This document shows positions 1 through 8,829 of a stretch of 64,000 bases of DNA, piece by piece. This stretch comes from Sphingobacterium gobiense (GTDB lineage Bacteria; Bacteroidota; Bacteroidia; Sphingobacteriales; Sphingobacteriaceae), in contig NZ_PVBS01000002.1 of assembly GCF_002980575.1 (NCBI RefSeq), forward strand, positions 558,001 through 622,000, in the 5' to 3' direction. The notes under the pieces are model-generated. The model was given only the letters and a program-made list of their open reading frames with translations, was not told the DNA's origin and searched no databases. The translations under genes and the position numbers were made by a program. The first letter of the stretch is position 1. Each line of letters starts with the position of its first letter.

Positions 1-1218
1 GTAGCGAATGGTATCCTCTCTGCCATAAATCTCAATATCCGAAACTTCGGAAACCTGCATAATTTCCGTACACAAGTTAGAGAATTTCACTTGACCTATG
101 CCATTTAAGGCGTGTACTCTATTGGTATTCTCCTTGAAGAAAATGTAGGGGTAACCCGATTCCTTTTGAATTTGAGCGATACGTACCAGTAAGTGGCGCG
201 CATTAACTTTTTTCTTTTTAACGTTTGGATTGGTGATCAATTCATCATACATCTTATCCATGTCCATATCATCTAGATATTTGCCATATTCCTGCATGAC
301 AGTATGTGGATAAATAAGATAGCAAGGTTCGTCTTTTTCGGCCATCTCCATAAATTTATCTGGAATAACGATGCCTATAGAAAGTGATTTGATACGTACC
401 TTCTCGTCGGCATTGATTTTTTTACAATCCAGAAATTCTTCGATATCGGCGTGGAAGATATTGAGGTAGACCGCTCCTGCACCTGGACGTTGTCCCAGTT
501 GGTTGGCGTAAGAGAACGTATCTTCCATGATCTTCATAATAGGAAGGACACCGCCAGCACGTCCGTCCACGCCTTTGATAGCTTCTCCGCGCGCACGGAT
601 TTTGGAAATGTTAAAGGAAACACCACCACCGATAGAAGATAGTTTCATTGCGGAGTCGACAGCATAGCCGATACCGTTTAGGTTGTCACCAATCTCATCT
701 AAGAAACAAGATACCAATTCGCCGGAACGTTTTTTTCCAGCGTTCAAGAATGTCGGGGTAGCAGGTTGATATTCTTGATTGATCATGATCTCAGCATACT
801 CGATAGCTTTTTGTACACCTTCTTCTCGAGCAAGGAAAAGTGCTACAGCAACCACACGGTCTTCATAGCGCTCTAAGAATTTCTCGCCTGTGTCGTCACG
901 TAATGCGTAGCTCTGGAAGAACTTAAACGCTGCCATGAACGATTGAAAACGGAATTTCTTTGCGTGTACATAGTTGTACACCTCTTCCATTTCTTCGAAG
1001 GTGAACCACTCGTAGAAATTGATATAATAGTTGTGCTCAATTAAGTAATCAATCTTTTCTTTTAACGTATAAAAGAAGACTGTGTTCTTGTTTACATGTT
1101 CCAAGAAATAGGCGCGTACAGCTTCTTTGTCTTTATGTAAGCTGTACTCCTCATCATGCTTAATCATGATTTCGTTATTAAGCAATATCCAATTTTTTGC
1201 TACCTCGTTTGCTATCAT
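1..1218 (-). CDS. nrdE: Class Ib ribonucleotide reductase alpha subunit NrdE (partial, cut by left edge)
   Basis: Large catalytic subunit of the class Ib ribonucleotide reductase, which reduces NDPs to dNDPs in the cytoplasm. The first 406 codons are present and read without a stop to base 1; the C-terminal part lies outside the window. Visible landmarks are the cysteine of the redox-active pair in ELVSCFLDEIGDN (Cys171), the motif LSSIGGGVSFNIS and the active-site N-x-C-x-E signature in FSNLCTEI (Asn381, Cys383, Glu385), where the cysteine carries the thiyl radical in this family. The ATG at 1216-1218 lies inside the end of nrdI, overlapping it by about 40 bases in another frame; an internal ATG at codon 18 just after the nrdI stop is the alternative start. 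It is third in nrdH-nrdI-nrdE. The radical-generating subunit NrdF is expected further left but is not seen. Confidence 0.95.
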   Translation of the reverse strand, partial: MIANEVAKNWILLNNEIMIKHDEEYSLHKDKEAVRAYFLEHVNKNTVFFYTLKEKIDYLIEHNYYINFYEWFTFEEMEEVYNYVHAKKFRFQSFMAAFKFFQSYALRDDTGEKFLERYEDRVVAVALFLAREEGVQKAIEYAEIMINQEYQPATPTFLNAGKKRSGELVSCFLDEIGDNLNGIGYAVDSAMKLSSIGGGVSFNISKIRARGEAIKGVDGRAGGVLPIMKIMEDTFSYANQLGQRPGAGAVYLNIFHADIEEFLDCKKINADEKVRIKSLSIGIVIPDKFMEMAEKDEPCYLIYPHTVMQEYGKYLDDMDMDKMYDELITNPNVKKKKVNARHLLVRIAQIQKESGYPYIFFKENTNRVHALNGIGQVKFSNLCTEIMQVSEVSDIEIYGREDTIRY

Positions 1219-1585
1219 TGTATTGGTGTTTTATAATTTCAATAAATTGATTGATATCTTCCATCGTGCCAGAAAGCTCGAATTTCATGGCGAGTGGAAT
1301 ATCGTAATCTTCGGATACCTTGTCGGCTGCTAGCCCAAAATTTCTGCCCCAGTTTCTGTTGCCGCTGGAGGTCACGGAATAGATTTTCTCCGCATGGTTA
1401 TCCATAAACATCTTCGTTTTTTCCGGCATAGATCCTAGCTTGGTCGTATACGTAACCAAGTGCCCAGATTCTTGGATTTCCAAGCTTTCTTCAATTTTAT
1501 GCGCTTGCCATCCGGTTATTTGGATAACTTTGTTAATAAAGCGCTGGACATTTCCAGTTTTTGAATCGTAATATAGATGAACCAT
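1178..1585 (-). CDS. nrdI: NrdI flavodoxin-like protein of class Ib ribonucleotide reductase
   Basis: NrdI is a small FMN protein that supplies the oxidant for assembling the dimanganese-tyrosyl radical cofactor of NrdF. The 135-residue product has the flavodoxin-like opening VHLYYDSKTGNVQRF, where the SKTGN segment is the FMN-phosphate loop, and the mid-protein motif SVTSSGNRNWGRNF typical of NrdI. Length is normal for the family. It lies 25 bases after nrdH and overlaps the start of nrdE, so the three genes are almost certainly co-transcribed and translationally linked. The family is assigned from motifs and the operon position; both agree. Confidence 0.93.
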   Translation of the reverse strand: MVHLYYDSKTGNVQRFINKVIQITGWQAHKIEESLEIQESGHLVTYTTKLGSMPEKTKMFMDNHAEKIYSVTSSGNRNWGRNFGLAADKVSEDYDIPLAMKFELSGTMEDINQFIEIIKHQYNDSKRGSKKLDIA

Positions 1586-1610
1586 ATCTCGCTCCGTTAG
1601 GGTGAAACAA

Positions 1611-1844
1611 TTAAAGGGCTATTGACGCCAACTCTTCGGGTTTGAAACCGATGATGCGCTGTTGTACTTCTTCGTCGTCGAGGACCAGAACTGTTGGAAC
1701 CGTTCTGATTTTAAACTTAGCAGCTAGATCAGGTTGGTCGAACGGGTTAATGGTTTCGTATGGAATCCCTCTGTTGTCTAAGAAGGCGGACACTTGTGCG
1801 CATGGCGCACAGTCATTTTTTTCGAATTTAATGATTCTTGCCAT
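1611..1844 (-). CDS. nrdH: NrdH glutaredoxin-like electron donor
   Basis: NrdH is a thioredoxin-fold protein with a glutaredoxin-like sequence that delivers electrons from thioredoxin reductase to NrdE. The 77-residue product has a redox centre C-A-P-C at residues 12-15 and the cis-proline segment VRTVPTV-like (KIRTVPTVLVLDD, residues 45-57). The usual NrdH active site is C-V/M-Q-C; CAPC is a variant, so the protein could also be called a glutaredoxin-family protein, but the position at the head of nrdHIE makes the NrdH role the best reading. First gene of the operon; no canonical Bacteroidota promoter could be found upstream. Confidence 0.88.
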   Translation of the reverse strand: MARIIKFEKNDCAPCAQVSAFLDNRGIPYETINPFDQPDLAAKFKIRTVPTVLVLDDEEVQQRIIGFKPEELASIAL

Positions 1845-2477
1845 GTTGTTGTAAGTTTAAATTTGCGAAGATGTTACCATCTCCAAGAAGTTAAAACACG
1901 AGACTTGAGGCGGGTCTGCATCTCAAGCATAACAAATATCCAATATTTTAATTCGGAGCGGTAGTGATACTTTTCCACATGGTTAACAGACAGATAGAAT
2001 AAACCGCGTTCTACGCTTGTTTTTTTGTGTAAAATATTGATTTATAGCTATTGATTTGGATGTTGATAACTTTAAAAACAACTTTGCAGACTAAAATTTA
2101 CACAAATTTTCGATAAAAATTATATGGTAAATTTAGGTGTAAAACTGACTAAATTCTGACGTATTTTTCACCTGTTCTGGAACAGAATCAGTTGGCTGTT
2201 TTTTGAAGGGGAATTTTTGGAAGGGGAGGATTGTATGCCTGCCAATAATATGGTGTAGTAAGATGTAGTTGTCGGTGGATATTTCTTTTTTTTGGTATAA
2301 AATTTTCATAAAATATTAACAAAAGCAAGTGTTTTGTTTTCTTTTTGATTTGTATTATTATGATAATGACTTTTTTGGCCTATTTGTTGGTGCTTTTAAA
2401 AAAATTAGAGGCTTTTTCGGTTGTTTTTTTTATGTTTACTGTTGATTTAACGATTTTTAACTAAACAAACAGCGAAC
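1845..2477. other. Divergent intergenic region between nrdH and the first susC
   Basis: About 630 bases of AT-rich non-coding DNA that must hold the promoters of the nrdHIE operon (minus) and the SusC/SusD operon (plus). No TTTG-N19-TAnnTTTG promoter was found on either strand. Two symmetric sites stand out: a 14-base palindrome CTGTTCTGGAACAG at 2172-2185, and an inverted pair TTTGTGTAAA (2024-2033) / TTTACACAAA (2097-2106). Either could be an operator; neither matches the NrdR box as I know it. The short reading frames here look like chance. Confidence 0.6.
2172..2185. promoter_or_regulatory. Palindrome CTGTTC-TG-GAACAG, possible operator
   Basis: Perfect 6-base arms around a 2-base centre, in the middle of the divergent nrdH/susC intergenic region. 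Position and symmetry suggest a protein-binding site. There is no evidence for which regulator would bind, and a 14-base palindrome could be chance in 630 bases. Confidence 0.2.
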
Positions 2478-5400
2478 ATGAAGCAAAAATTACTCAGTAT
2501 GTTATTTGTACTGACCTGCCTGGTAGGATACTCGTTGGCGCAAACCCGACAAGTGGGAGGCAAAGTGACATCCGCTAGTGACGGAACACCTATTTCGGGT
2601 GTATCTGTGGCAATCGTGGGGACGTCGACGGCTACGCAGACGGATGAAAATGGAGATTACGGAGTTTCTGTGACGAATGGGGGGACGCTCTCCTTTACCA
2701 GCATCGGCTACGCCGCTAAGCGAGTAACTATTGGCAACGAGTCAACGATTAACGTCACGCTCCAATCTTTAGAGACCTCGTTAGATGAGGTTCTTGTTGT
2801 GGCCTATGGTACGGTAGACAAACATTCCCACGTAGGCTCATCAGCTCAAATCAACTCCAAAGAATTCGAAAACAGACCCTTGACAAACGTCACCAGTGCA
2901 CTAGTGGGATCTGCCCCGGGTGTTCAAGGAACACTTTCTGGTGGTGCGCCCGGCTCTGGCGCGGGGATACGCGTGCGAGGTTTCGGGTCAATCAATGCCA
3001 GTAATGATCCCCTTTATGTCGTCGACGGTATCCCGTATGATGCGGGAACAGCCAATCTCAATCCGGACGACATCGAATCGATAGCTGTTTTAAAAGACGC
3101 GGCGACTACTGCGTTATATGGTTCCAGGGGTGCCAACGGCGTTATAATGGTGACGACCAAAAAAGGTAAAGTCAACCAGAATAATTTTACGGTCAATGCA
3201 TCCGCAGGAATTATACGTCGGGGTTTGCCAGAATATGACCGTATCGATGCGTTTGATTACTATCCTCTGATGTGGGAGTCCCTTAAAAATAGTTTGTTGT
3301 CGGCAGGCGTGCCGGATGATGTGGCTCGCAGTATTGCCAGCGGCAATACGACCTCTTACGAGGGGAATACTTATTCCGGCATATATAGCCAATTAGGCTA
3401 TAATCCCTTTAATGTCCCCAATAATGAAATTGTAGATGAAAGGGGGATGATGAATCCTAACGCCCAGCTTTTATACGGCGATGATCTGGATTGGGCAAAG
3501 GCTATTCAGACGGGAGGAAGACAACGGCAGGCTTATGGTATATCTTATGATGGTGGTTCCGATAAAACAACTTTTTATGCGAATTTAGGATATACGAACG
3601 ATCAGGGATATTTACTGAAGTCAGACTTAAAGCGTATCATAGGGCGCGTAAATGTAAATACGCAAGCAACCGATTGGCTGCGTGGAGGGTTTAACTTAAC
3701 CGCTAATTATTCTGATAATAAGTTTGATAATGCAGATGGTAATACGAGCATTATCAACCCCTTCTATGTATCACGGTACATCGGGCCTATTTACCCTATT
3801 CATCAGCACGATCCGGTAACGGGAGCCTACGTGTTGGATGAATTTGGAAACAGACAGTATGATTTTGGAGATAATCGACCATTTACGCCTGGGCGGAATA
3901 CCATTTATGAAAATCAGTTGGATTCGCAAAATGATATTCGTTCTGCTTTCGGAGGCCGTACCTTTTTGGAGTTCCAAATCCTGCCTCAGTTGAAAGCAAC
4001 GACCAATATAGGATTGGATGTTCAGGATACACATGAACGGTTGTATGATAATCCGATTATCGGTGATGGTTCCCCGGCAGGGCGTGCTTATCATTATTTT
4101 TATCGAACAACCAGTTATACTTGGAACCAGTTGCTGGAATTTGATCAAGCGTTCGGCAAACACCGTGTTAATGTAATGGCAGGCCATGAAAATTATGCCT
4201 ACAAGTATAATTATCTTTCCGGTAGCCGTTCGGAAATGATTGTGGATGGCATTACCGAATTGCCAAATTTTGCCTCTGTTCTTGGAACAACTTCTTATGA
4301 GCACAACCGGACAATAGAAAGTTTCTTTGGCAGGGGAACTTACGATTTTGATCGAAAGTATGTGTTGAACGGGTCGCTTAGAAGAGACGGTAACTCCAGA
4401 TTTCACCGGGATTTCCGCTGGGCAACTTTCTGGTCGATTGGCGGTGCTTGGAATATTAGTGAAGAGGATTTCATCAATAGCGATAAGATCAATTTTCTAA
4501 AACTTCGTGCTTCGTACGGAACGGTTGGAAACGATGCGGGGATTGGTAATTATCCCTATCAGGCCTTGTATACGCTGGGCAGGAACAACGCCGATAAGCC
4601 GGGGCTTACACAGCGTTCTTTGCCAAATGACAGCATCACCTGGGAAACCAGTAAAAACTTCGATATAGGGATTGACTTTGAGGTGTTGGATCGTCGTCTA
4701 CGAGGTAGTGTAGAATATTTTGATCGGAAGACCGACGGACTAATCTTTGCGGTTCCTATGGCTTTGATACATGGAGGGGTTATCAATGTTGATCCTTATT
4801 ACCATACTGTTGATCAAAATATCGGAAACATGTACAATAGGGGGCTGGAGCTAACGTTGACAGCTGATGTTGTGCGTGGAGGAGATTTTAACTATTCCAC
4901 GACATTGAACTTGACGCATCAAAAAAACAAGATCACGGAGATGCCTCCAGGACAACCGCTGATTCAAAATGGGACAAAAGGTCTTAGTGTTGGTCATTCC
5001 ATTTACGATTTCCACCTGCGGGAGTTTTACGGTGTAGATCCGGATAATGGAGACGCCTTATACCGTACCAATCAAGAGACGGACAATACTAGAATTATTG
5101 GAAATGATACCCTGACCACGGTGCTGGGCGAGGCTAATCTTCGTTATGTTGATAAAACAGCGATTCCCGATGTTTATGGTTCGATGAGGCATGATCTCGG
5201 TTATAAAGGATTCAGTTTATCCCTTATGTTTACTTTCCAACTCGGTGGTCATATTTATGACAGCGGTTATGCTTCTCTAATGAGTTCCGGTGGTTATGGA
5301 AATGCGAAACATATTGATATTATGGATAGGTGGCAGCAAACCGGTGATGTGACCGATATTCCGCGGATGGATGCTGGTGCTACAGCAAATCTGAACGGAC

Positions 5401-5648
5401 AGAGTACACGTTTCTTGACCAGTGCATCTTATCTGAACCTCAACACGATTGTTTTGGGGTATAATTTACCACAATCTGTGCTCGGTGCGATTAATATGAA
5501 AGATTGTTATGTATACCTTTCCGGAGAGAACCTTGGCTTACTTTCAGCAAGAAAGGGGATGAATGTGGTGGGATCGTTTAATGGGACGGTCAGCAACTCG
5601 TATAATTTTAATAGTTTGTTTACCGTTGGTACACGGATTAAATTTTAA
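2478..5648 (+). CDS. SusC-like TonB-dependent outer-membrane transporter (peptidase locus)
   Basis: A 1056-residue SusC/RagA-family outer-membrane transporter that imports substrates captured by a SusD-type lid, powered by TonB. In order: signal peptide (residues 1-21, ending YSLAQ), a carboxypeptidase-like regulatory domain (about 24-98) with the TDENGDYGVSV and SIGY motifs, the TonB-box-like DEVLVVAYGT segment, the plug domain with RVRGFGSINASNDPLYVVDG and LKDAATTALYGSRGANGV, and a long beta-barrel ending in ...TVGTRIKF with a C-terminal aromatic. All are hallmarks of SusC. The susD partner starts 5 bases downstream and two peptidase genes follow, so peptide import, as in RagA/RagB, is a reasonable inference. 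The substrate cannot be read from the sequence. Confidence 0.95.
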   Translation: MKQKLLSMLFVLTCLVGYSLAQTRQVGGKVTSASDGTPISGVSVAIVGTSTATQTDENGDYGVSVTNGGTLSFTSIGYAAKRVTIGNESTINVTLQSLETSLDEVLVVAYGTVDKHSHVGSSAQINSKEFENRPLTNVTSALVGSAPGVQGTLSGGAPGSGAGIRVRGFGSINASNDPLYVVDGIPYDAGTANLNPDDIESIAVLKDAATTALYGSRGANGVIMVTTKKGKVNQNNFTVNASAGIIRRGLPEYDRIDAFDYYPLMWESLKNSLLSAGVPDDVARSIASGNTTSYEGNTYSGIYSQLGYNPFNVPNNEIVDERGMMNPNAQLLYGDDLDWAKAIQTGGRQRQAYGISYDGGSDKTTFYANLGYTNDQGYLLKSDLKRIIGRVNVNTQATDWLRGGFNLTANYSDNKFDNADGNTSIINPFYVSRYIGPIYPIHQHDPVTGAYVLDEFGNRQYDFGDNRPFTPGRNTIYENQLDSQNDIRSAFGGRTFLEFQILPQLKATTNIGLDVQDTHERLYDNPIIGDGSPAGRAYHYFYRTTSYTWNQLLEFDQAFGKHRVNVMAGHENYAYKYNYLSGSRSEMIVDGITELPNFASVLGTTSYEHNRTIESFFGRGTYDFDRKYVLNGSLRRDGNSRFHRDFRWATFWSIGGAWNISEEDFINSDKINFLKLRASYGTVGNDAGIGNYPYQALYTLGRNNADKPGLTQRSLPNDSITWETSKNFDIGIDFEVLDRRLRGSVEYFDRKTDGLIFAVPMALIHGGVINVDPYYHTVDQNIGNMYNRGLELTLTADVVRGGDFNYSTTLNLTHQKNKITEMPPGQPLIQNGTKGLSVGHSIYDFHLREFYGVDPDNGDALYRTNQETDNTRIIGNDTLTTVLGEANLRYVDKTAIPDVYGSMRHDLGYKGFSLSLMFTFQLGGHIYDSGYASLMSSGGYGNAKHIDIMDRWQQTGDVTDIPRMDAGATANLNGQSTRFLTSASYLNLNTIVLGYNLPQSVLGAINMKDCYVYLSGENLGLLSARKGMNVVGSFNGTVSNSYNFNSLFTVGTRIKF

Positions 5649-5653
5649 GCAAG

Positions 5654-7150
5654 ATGAGAAACAGTTTTTTTTCGATTATAACATGGGTAACTACCGTTAT
5701 CCTATGTACGACATCGTGTAATGATGATTATTTAGAGACGGCACCAACAGATCAGGTTTCCACGGTTACTGTCTTTGAGACCGTAGATAACGCTTGGGCT
5801 GCTTTAAACGGGATACACCGGATTCTGTATTCACAGATTTTTGGTAGCCAGCCACTTGGAGGACAGAGTGGTAACATGATGATGATGGACGTGATGGGAG
5901 AGGATGTGGTGCTGGCCTCGAGTAGTAGTAGCTGGCTGCGTGGTAATTACCAATGGGTGGATCACCGAAATCCATCACATTATACGGTACGGTATAATTA
6001 TTTATTTTACTATGTGATCATCGGTAATGCAAATATGATTATTGCCAATGTGGATGCTGCAGAAGGATCTGAAGTCGATAAGGCATTTATCAAAGGACAG
6101 GCTTTGGCTTATCGGGCATGGAGTTACTTTCAGTTGGTCCAATTGTTTGGTGAAGCCTATATGGAGGGAGCTGCTAACGACGGCTTAGCGGTGTCTATTG
6201 TGACGGAGCCTAGCACTTCTCCGCTCCCAAGAAATACTGTTGCAGAAGTATACGCGCAGATTAATACCGATTTCGTTGACGCATTGACGCTGTTAGATGG
6301 CTATGAACGTGGTACCGATAAATCACAATTGAATGAGAATGTGGTGAAGGGGATGATGGCTAGGGTAGCTTTGACGCAACAAAATTATGGGGATGCCGCC
6401 ACTTATGCACAGGAGGCTCGAGAAGGATTTCCATTGATGAGTGAAAGTGACTATCTTTCCGGCTTCAATGACTACACTGTCGGCGAATGGATGTGGTCTT
6501 CAAGAATCGTAGCCGACCAAACCAGTTATTTCTATTCTTTCTTCGCACACATGTCACTTAACTACAGCTCTAGTTTGATACGTGGCACGCCAAGATTAAT
6601 TTTTTCCGGTTTGTACGACCAGATATCGGATACGGATGTGCGTAAACAATTATGGGATCCGACAGGAGAGAATGAAGTAGATTTTCCTTTACCAGCAAGT
6701 ACATTCAGGCGTTTTAAGTATCATAGTCGTAAATTTAAGGTTGCTAATGAATCGATGAGCATTGGTGATGTGCCATACATGCGTGCCGCAGAGATGTATC
6801 TGATTGAAGCGGAAGCGCTGGCGAGAGATGGCGATGGACGTGCGGCAGATGTATTGTATGAATATGTAATAAAGCGGGACCCTGCATATACACGTTCAAC
6901 GAGTACCGGTACCGCACTTGTTGATGAAATTATGGTTCAACGTCGTAGCGAATTGTGGGGGGAAGGATTTAGATTCTACGATTTAAAGCGGACGAAAACG
7001 CCATTGACTCGTCGTGGCGGAAACCATGATGCAACTTTGGCCATAAAAATAGAGGAATCTGTAGGCACACTCAATTGGCAGTGGCTTATCCCGCAGGATG
7101 AAATTAACAATTCCAACGGTGTCATTGTTCAAAATCCGCAAACAAATTAA
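5654..7150 (+). CDS. SusD/RagB-family surface lipoprotein
   Basis: Substrate-binding lid partner of the SusC just upstream. The 498-residue protein has a lipoprotein signal with lipobox TTSC (Cys22), followed by the SusD opening NDDYLETAPTDQVS. TPR-like helices carry AYRAWSYFQLVQLFGEAY, and the C-terminal RagB/SusD segment includes MRAAEMYLIEAEALAR and VQRRSELWGEGFRFYDLKR, all standard for the family. It should be lipidated at Cys22 and exposed on the outer membrane. A 5-base gap after susC implies co-translation. A strong hairpin follows at 7173-7210, so the two may form a unit partly separate from the peptidase genes. Confidence 0.95.
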   Translation: MRNSFFSIITWVTTVILCTTSCNDDYLETAPTDQVSTVTVFETVDNAWAALNGIHRILYSQIFGSQPLGGQSGNMMMMDVMGEDVVLASSSSSWLRGNYQWVDHRNPSHYTVRYNYLFYYVIIGNANMIIANVDAAEGSEVDKAFIKGQALAYRAWSYFQLVQLFGEAYMEGAANDGLAVSIVTEPSTSPLPRNTVAEVYAQINTDFVDALTLLDGYERGTDKSQLNENVVKGMMARVALTQQNYGDAATYAQEAREGFPLMSESDYLSGFNDYTVGEWMWSSRIVADQTSYFYSFFAHMSLNYSSSLIRGTPRLIFSGLYDQISDTDVRKQLWDPTGENEVDFPLPASTFRRFKYHSRKFKVANESMSIGDVPYMRAAEMYLIEAEALARDGDGRAADVLYEYVIKRDPAYTRSTSTGTALVDEIMVQRRSELWGEGFRFYDLKRTKTPLTRRGGNHDATLAIKIEESVGTLNWQWLIPQDEINNSNGVIVQNPQTN

Positions 7151-7172
7151 TGGAATTTATGGATATGTAATG

Positions 7173-7210
7173 AAAGAAGGGGGTGGTCGAATTTGACTAC
7201 ACCCTTCTTT
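7173..7210 (+). terminator. Hairpin terminator after susD
   Basis: Arms AAAGAAGGGGGTGGTC (7173-7188) and GACTACACCCTTCTTT (7195-7210) pair over 16 positions with two G-T pairs and a 6-base loop. The right arm ends in CTTCTTT, giving a weak U-rich tail. It sits 22 bases after the susD stop and could terminate or attenuate transcription before the S41 peptidase gene. Confidence 0.65.
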
Positions 7211-7319
7211 GATTGCTGAACTGGCTTCTTGTTTCGTGAGCTAACATTTAACGAGAGCATGTAAATGTAGTTTTTTAAAAAAATAACCATTATCTTAGTA
7301 ACCGATAATTCGATGGTTA

Positions 7320-8789
7320 ATGAGCCTATATAAATATTTATTATTCCTTTTTTTAGGGCTTTTATTTGCTTGTAAGAAGGAAATAAAACCGCCTGTAGAA
7401 CCAGGACCAGAACCTACCGAAGATGACCACATTAAGGCAGACATCTACGATTATTTTAATAAATATTCATTGTGGACAGAGCAGATTCCAGATCTTGATG
7501 AGGAAGGGCGGTTGGAGTTTGTGAAGAAGTATTCTTCTAACAACAATCTATTGGCTGCGTTAAAAAATATGACACCTTTTTATGCAGGGTATAACGGAAG
7601 CATTGACCGCTTTTCCTTTTTAGACGAATCTAATACAGAAGGCAATTTAAGTTATGCAGATGGTTTTCGGATGGATACCAATGAGGGGTACGGACTTTAT
7701 TATGGTTGGGGGATACTTTCTTCTTCGGCAACAGTAGCCTATCCCGTTATTTTCTTTGTTGAAGGAGGCTCTCCTGCACAGAAGGAGGGTGTAACACGAG
7801 GATCGATCGTATATGCGGTCAATGATGATGAGGATATTACCGTTGGATATAATGGCAGTAATCTAAACCAAGCCGATGTACGACGTGTTGGAGCAAAGTT
7901 GGAAGCTGCATTGGAAGCGAACACCTTGAAATTAAAAGTGGAGACAGCGAGTGCAGAGGAAAAAGTGTTTACGATAGGATATCAGAATTCCTATGAAATT
8001 GACCCCGTTATTTTAGATTCGGTTTATACTTACCCCGATAAAAATATTGGTTACCTGGCGTATTCTTCGTTTGAGGAGGTGTGGCCAAATACACATCAAA
8101 ACTATATAAAGCTTGAGGAAATCTTTGCCTCTTTTAAAGGAGCCAACATTAAAGACCTTATCTTGGACTTACGCTATAATACTGGTGGTTATGTGAGTAC
8201 CGCTGAATATTTAGCGAATAAAATGGTTAATGCGGCAAATCATGATAAATTAATGTTCAAATATGTAGTGAACGAATATTTAGCTACATCCTCGCAGCAT
8301 CGGAGCAGTTTTCAAGATGTTTATTTTGAAAATCAAACCAACCAACTGAAATTGGAGAATATCTATGTCTTGGTGACAGAACAAACGGCTTCCGCAGCTG
8401 AATTACTTATCAGTGTGCTTAAGCCGTATTTAAATGTAGTTCTTATCGCTGAAACGGATAGGACGTATGGCAAACCTGTAGGTTTCTTCGCCGAGGAGAT
8501 TGAAGATATTACGTTATGGGCAACGTCTTTTAAGACGATTAATGCTGGAGGCTATACCGATTATTGGGATGGGATGGAAGTCGATATATCGGGCGTAAAT
8601 GATTATATCTTCAAAGATTTCGGTGATCCCGAAGAGGATATGATAGCGAAAGCATTGGAGACGGCAGGGGTCTCTATTCCTACTAGCCTGCGAGCTTCGT
8701 CCCGGAAAACGAGCTCCGCACAACGTGGGGTAAAATTAGGCATCATCAATCAGCCGAAAGAACGGAATATGTTGAAGAAAAAGGACTGA
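7320..8789 (+). CDS. Lipoprotein S41-family (C-terminal processing type) peptidase with PDZ-like domain
   Basis: A serine protease of the tail-specific/CtpA family, 489 residues. The N-terminus is a lipoprotein signal with lipobox LFAC (Cys18), then a proline-rich linker (KPPVEPGPEPTEDD). An N-terminal helical region (about 35-115) and a PDZ-like domain (about 130-215, containing GGSPAQKEGVTRGSIVYAV) precede the S41 fold. The catalytic serine is Ser358 in TASAAELL and the general-base lysine is Lys385 in YGKPVGF. Their 27-residue spacing fits the Ser-Lys dyad of this family, so the enzyme looks active. It probably sits on the outer membrane or in the periplasm. Its gene follows the SusC/SusD pair and precedes a second peptidase, pointing to protein or peptide processing. 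Confidence 0.9.
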   Translation: MSLYKYLLFLFLGLLFACKKEIKPPVEPGPEPTEDDHIKADIYDYFNKYSLWTEQIPDLDEEGRLEFVKKYSSNNNLLAALKNMTPFYAGYNGSIDRFSFLDESNTEGNLSYADGFRMDTNEGYGLYYGWGILSSSATVAYPVIFFVEGGSPAQKEGVTRGSIVYAVNDDEDITVGYNGSNLNQADVRRVGAKLEAALEANTLKLKVETASAEEKVFTIGYQNSYEIDPVILDSVYTYPDKNIGYLAYSSFEEVWPNTHQNYIKLEEIFASFKGANIKDLILDLRYNTGGYVSTAEYLANKMVNAANHDKLMFKYVVNEYLATSSQHRSSFQDVYFENQTNQLKLENIYVLVTEQTASAAELLISVLKPYLNVVLIAETDRTYGKPVGFFAEEIEDITLWATSFKTINAGGYTDYWDGMEVDISGVNDYIFKDFGDPEEDMIAKALETAGVSIPTSLRASSRKTSSAQRGVKLGIINQPKERNMLKKKD

Positions 8790-8829
8790 CTAGTTGTTGA
8801 AGATTTTATTTAGACATCATTAAGTATAT

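Noticed and set aside
1931..1940. Possible nrdH promoter with CAAATATC (minus-strand GATATTTG)
   Set aside because: One mismatch in the -7 motif and no TTTG element at the required distance.
2337..2440. Consensus housekeeping promoter upstream of the first susC
   Set aside because: TTTG and TAnnTTTG-like strings exist but never at the 19-base spacing; the AT-rich context makes isolated matches meaningless.
3771..4406. 211-codon minus-strand open frame inside the first susC
   Set aside because: It lies fully antisense to a clear SusC gene, has no recognisable domain and shows the composition of a shadow frame.
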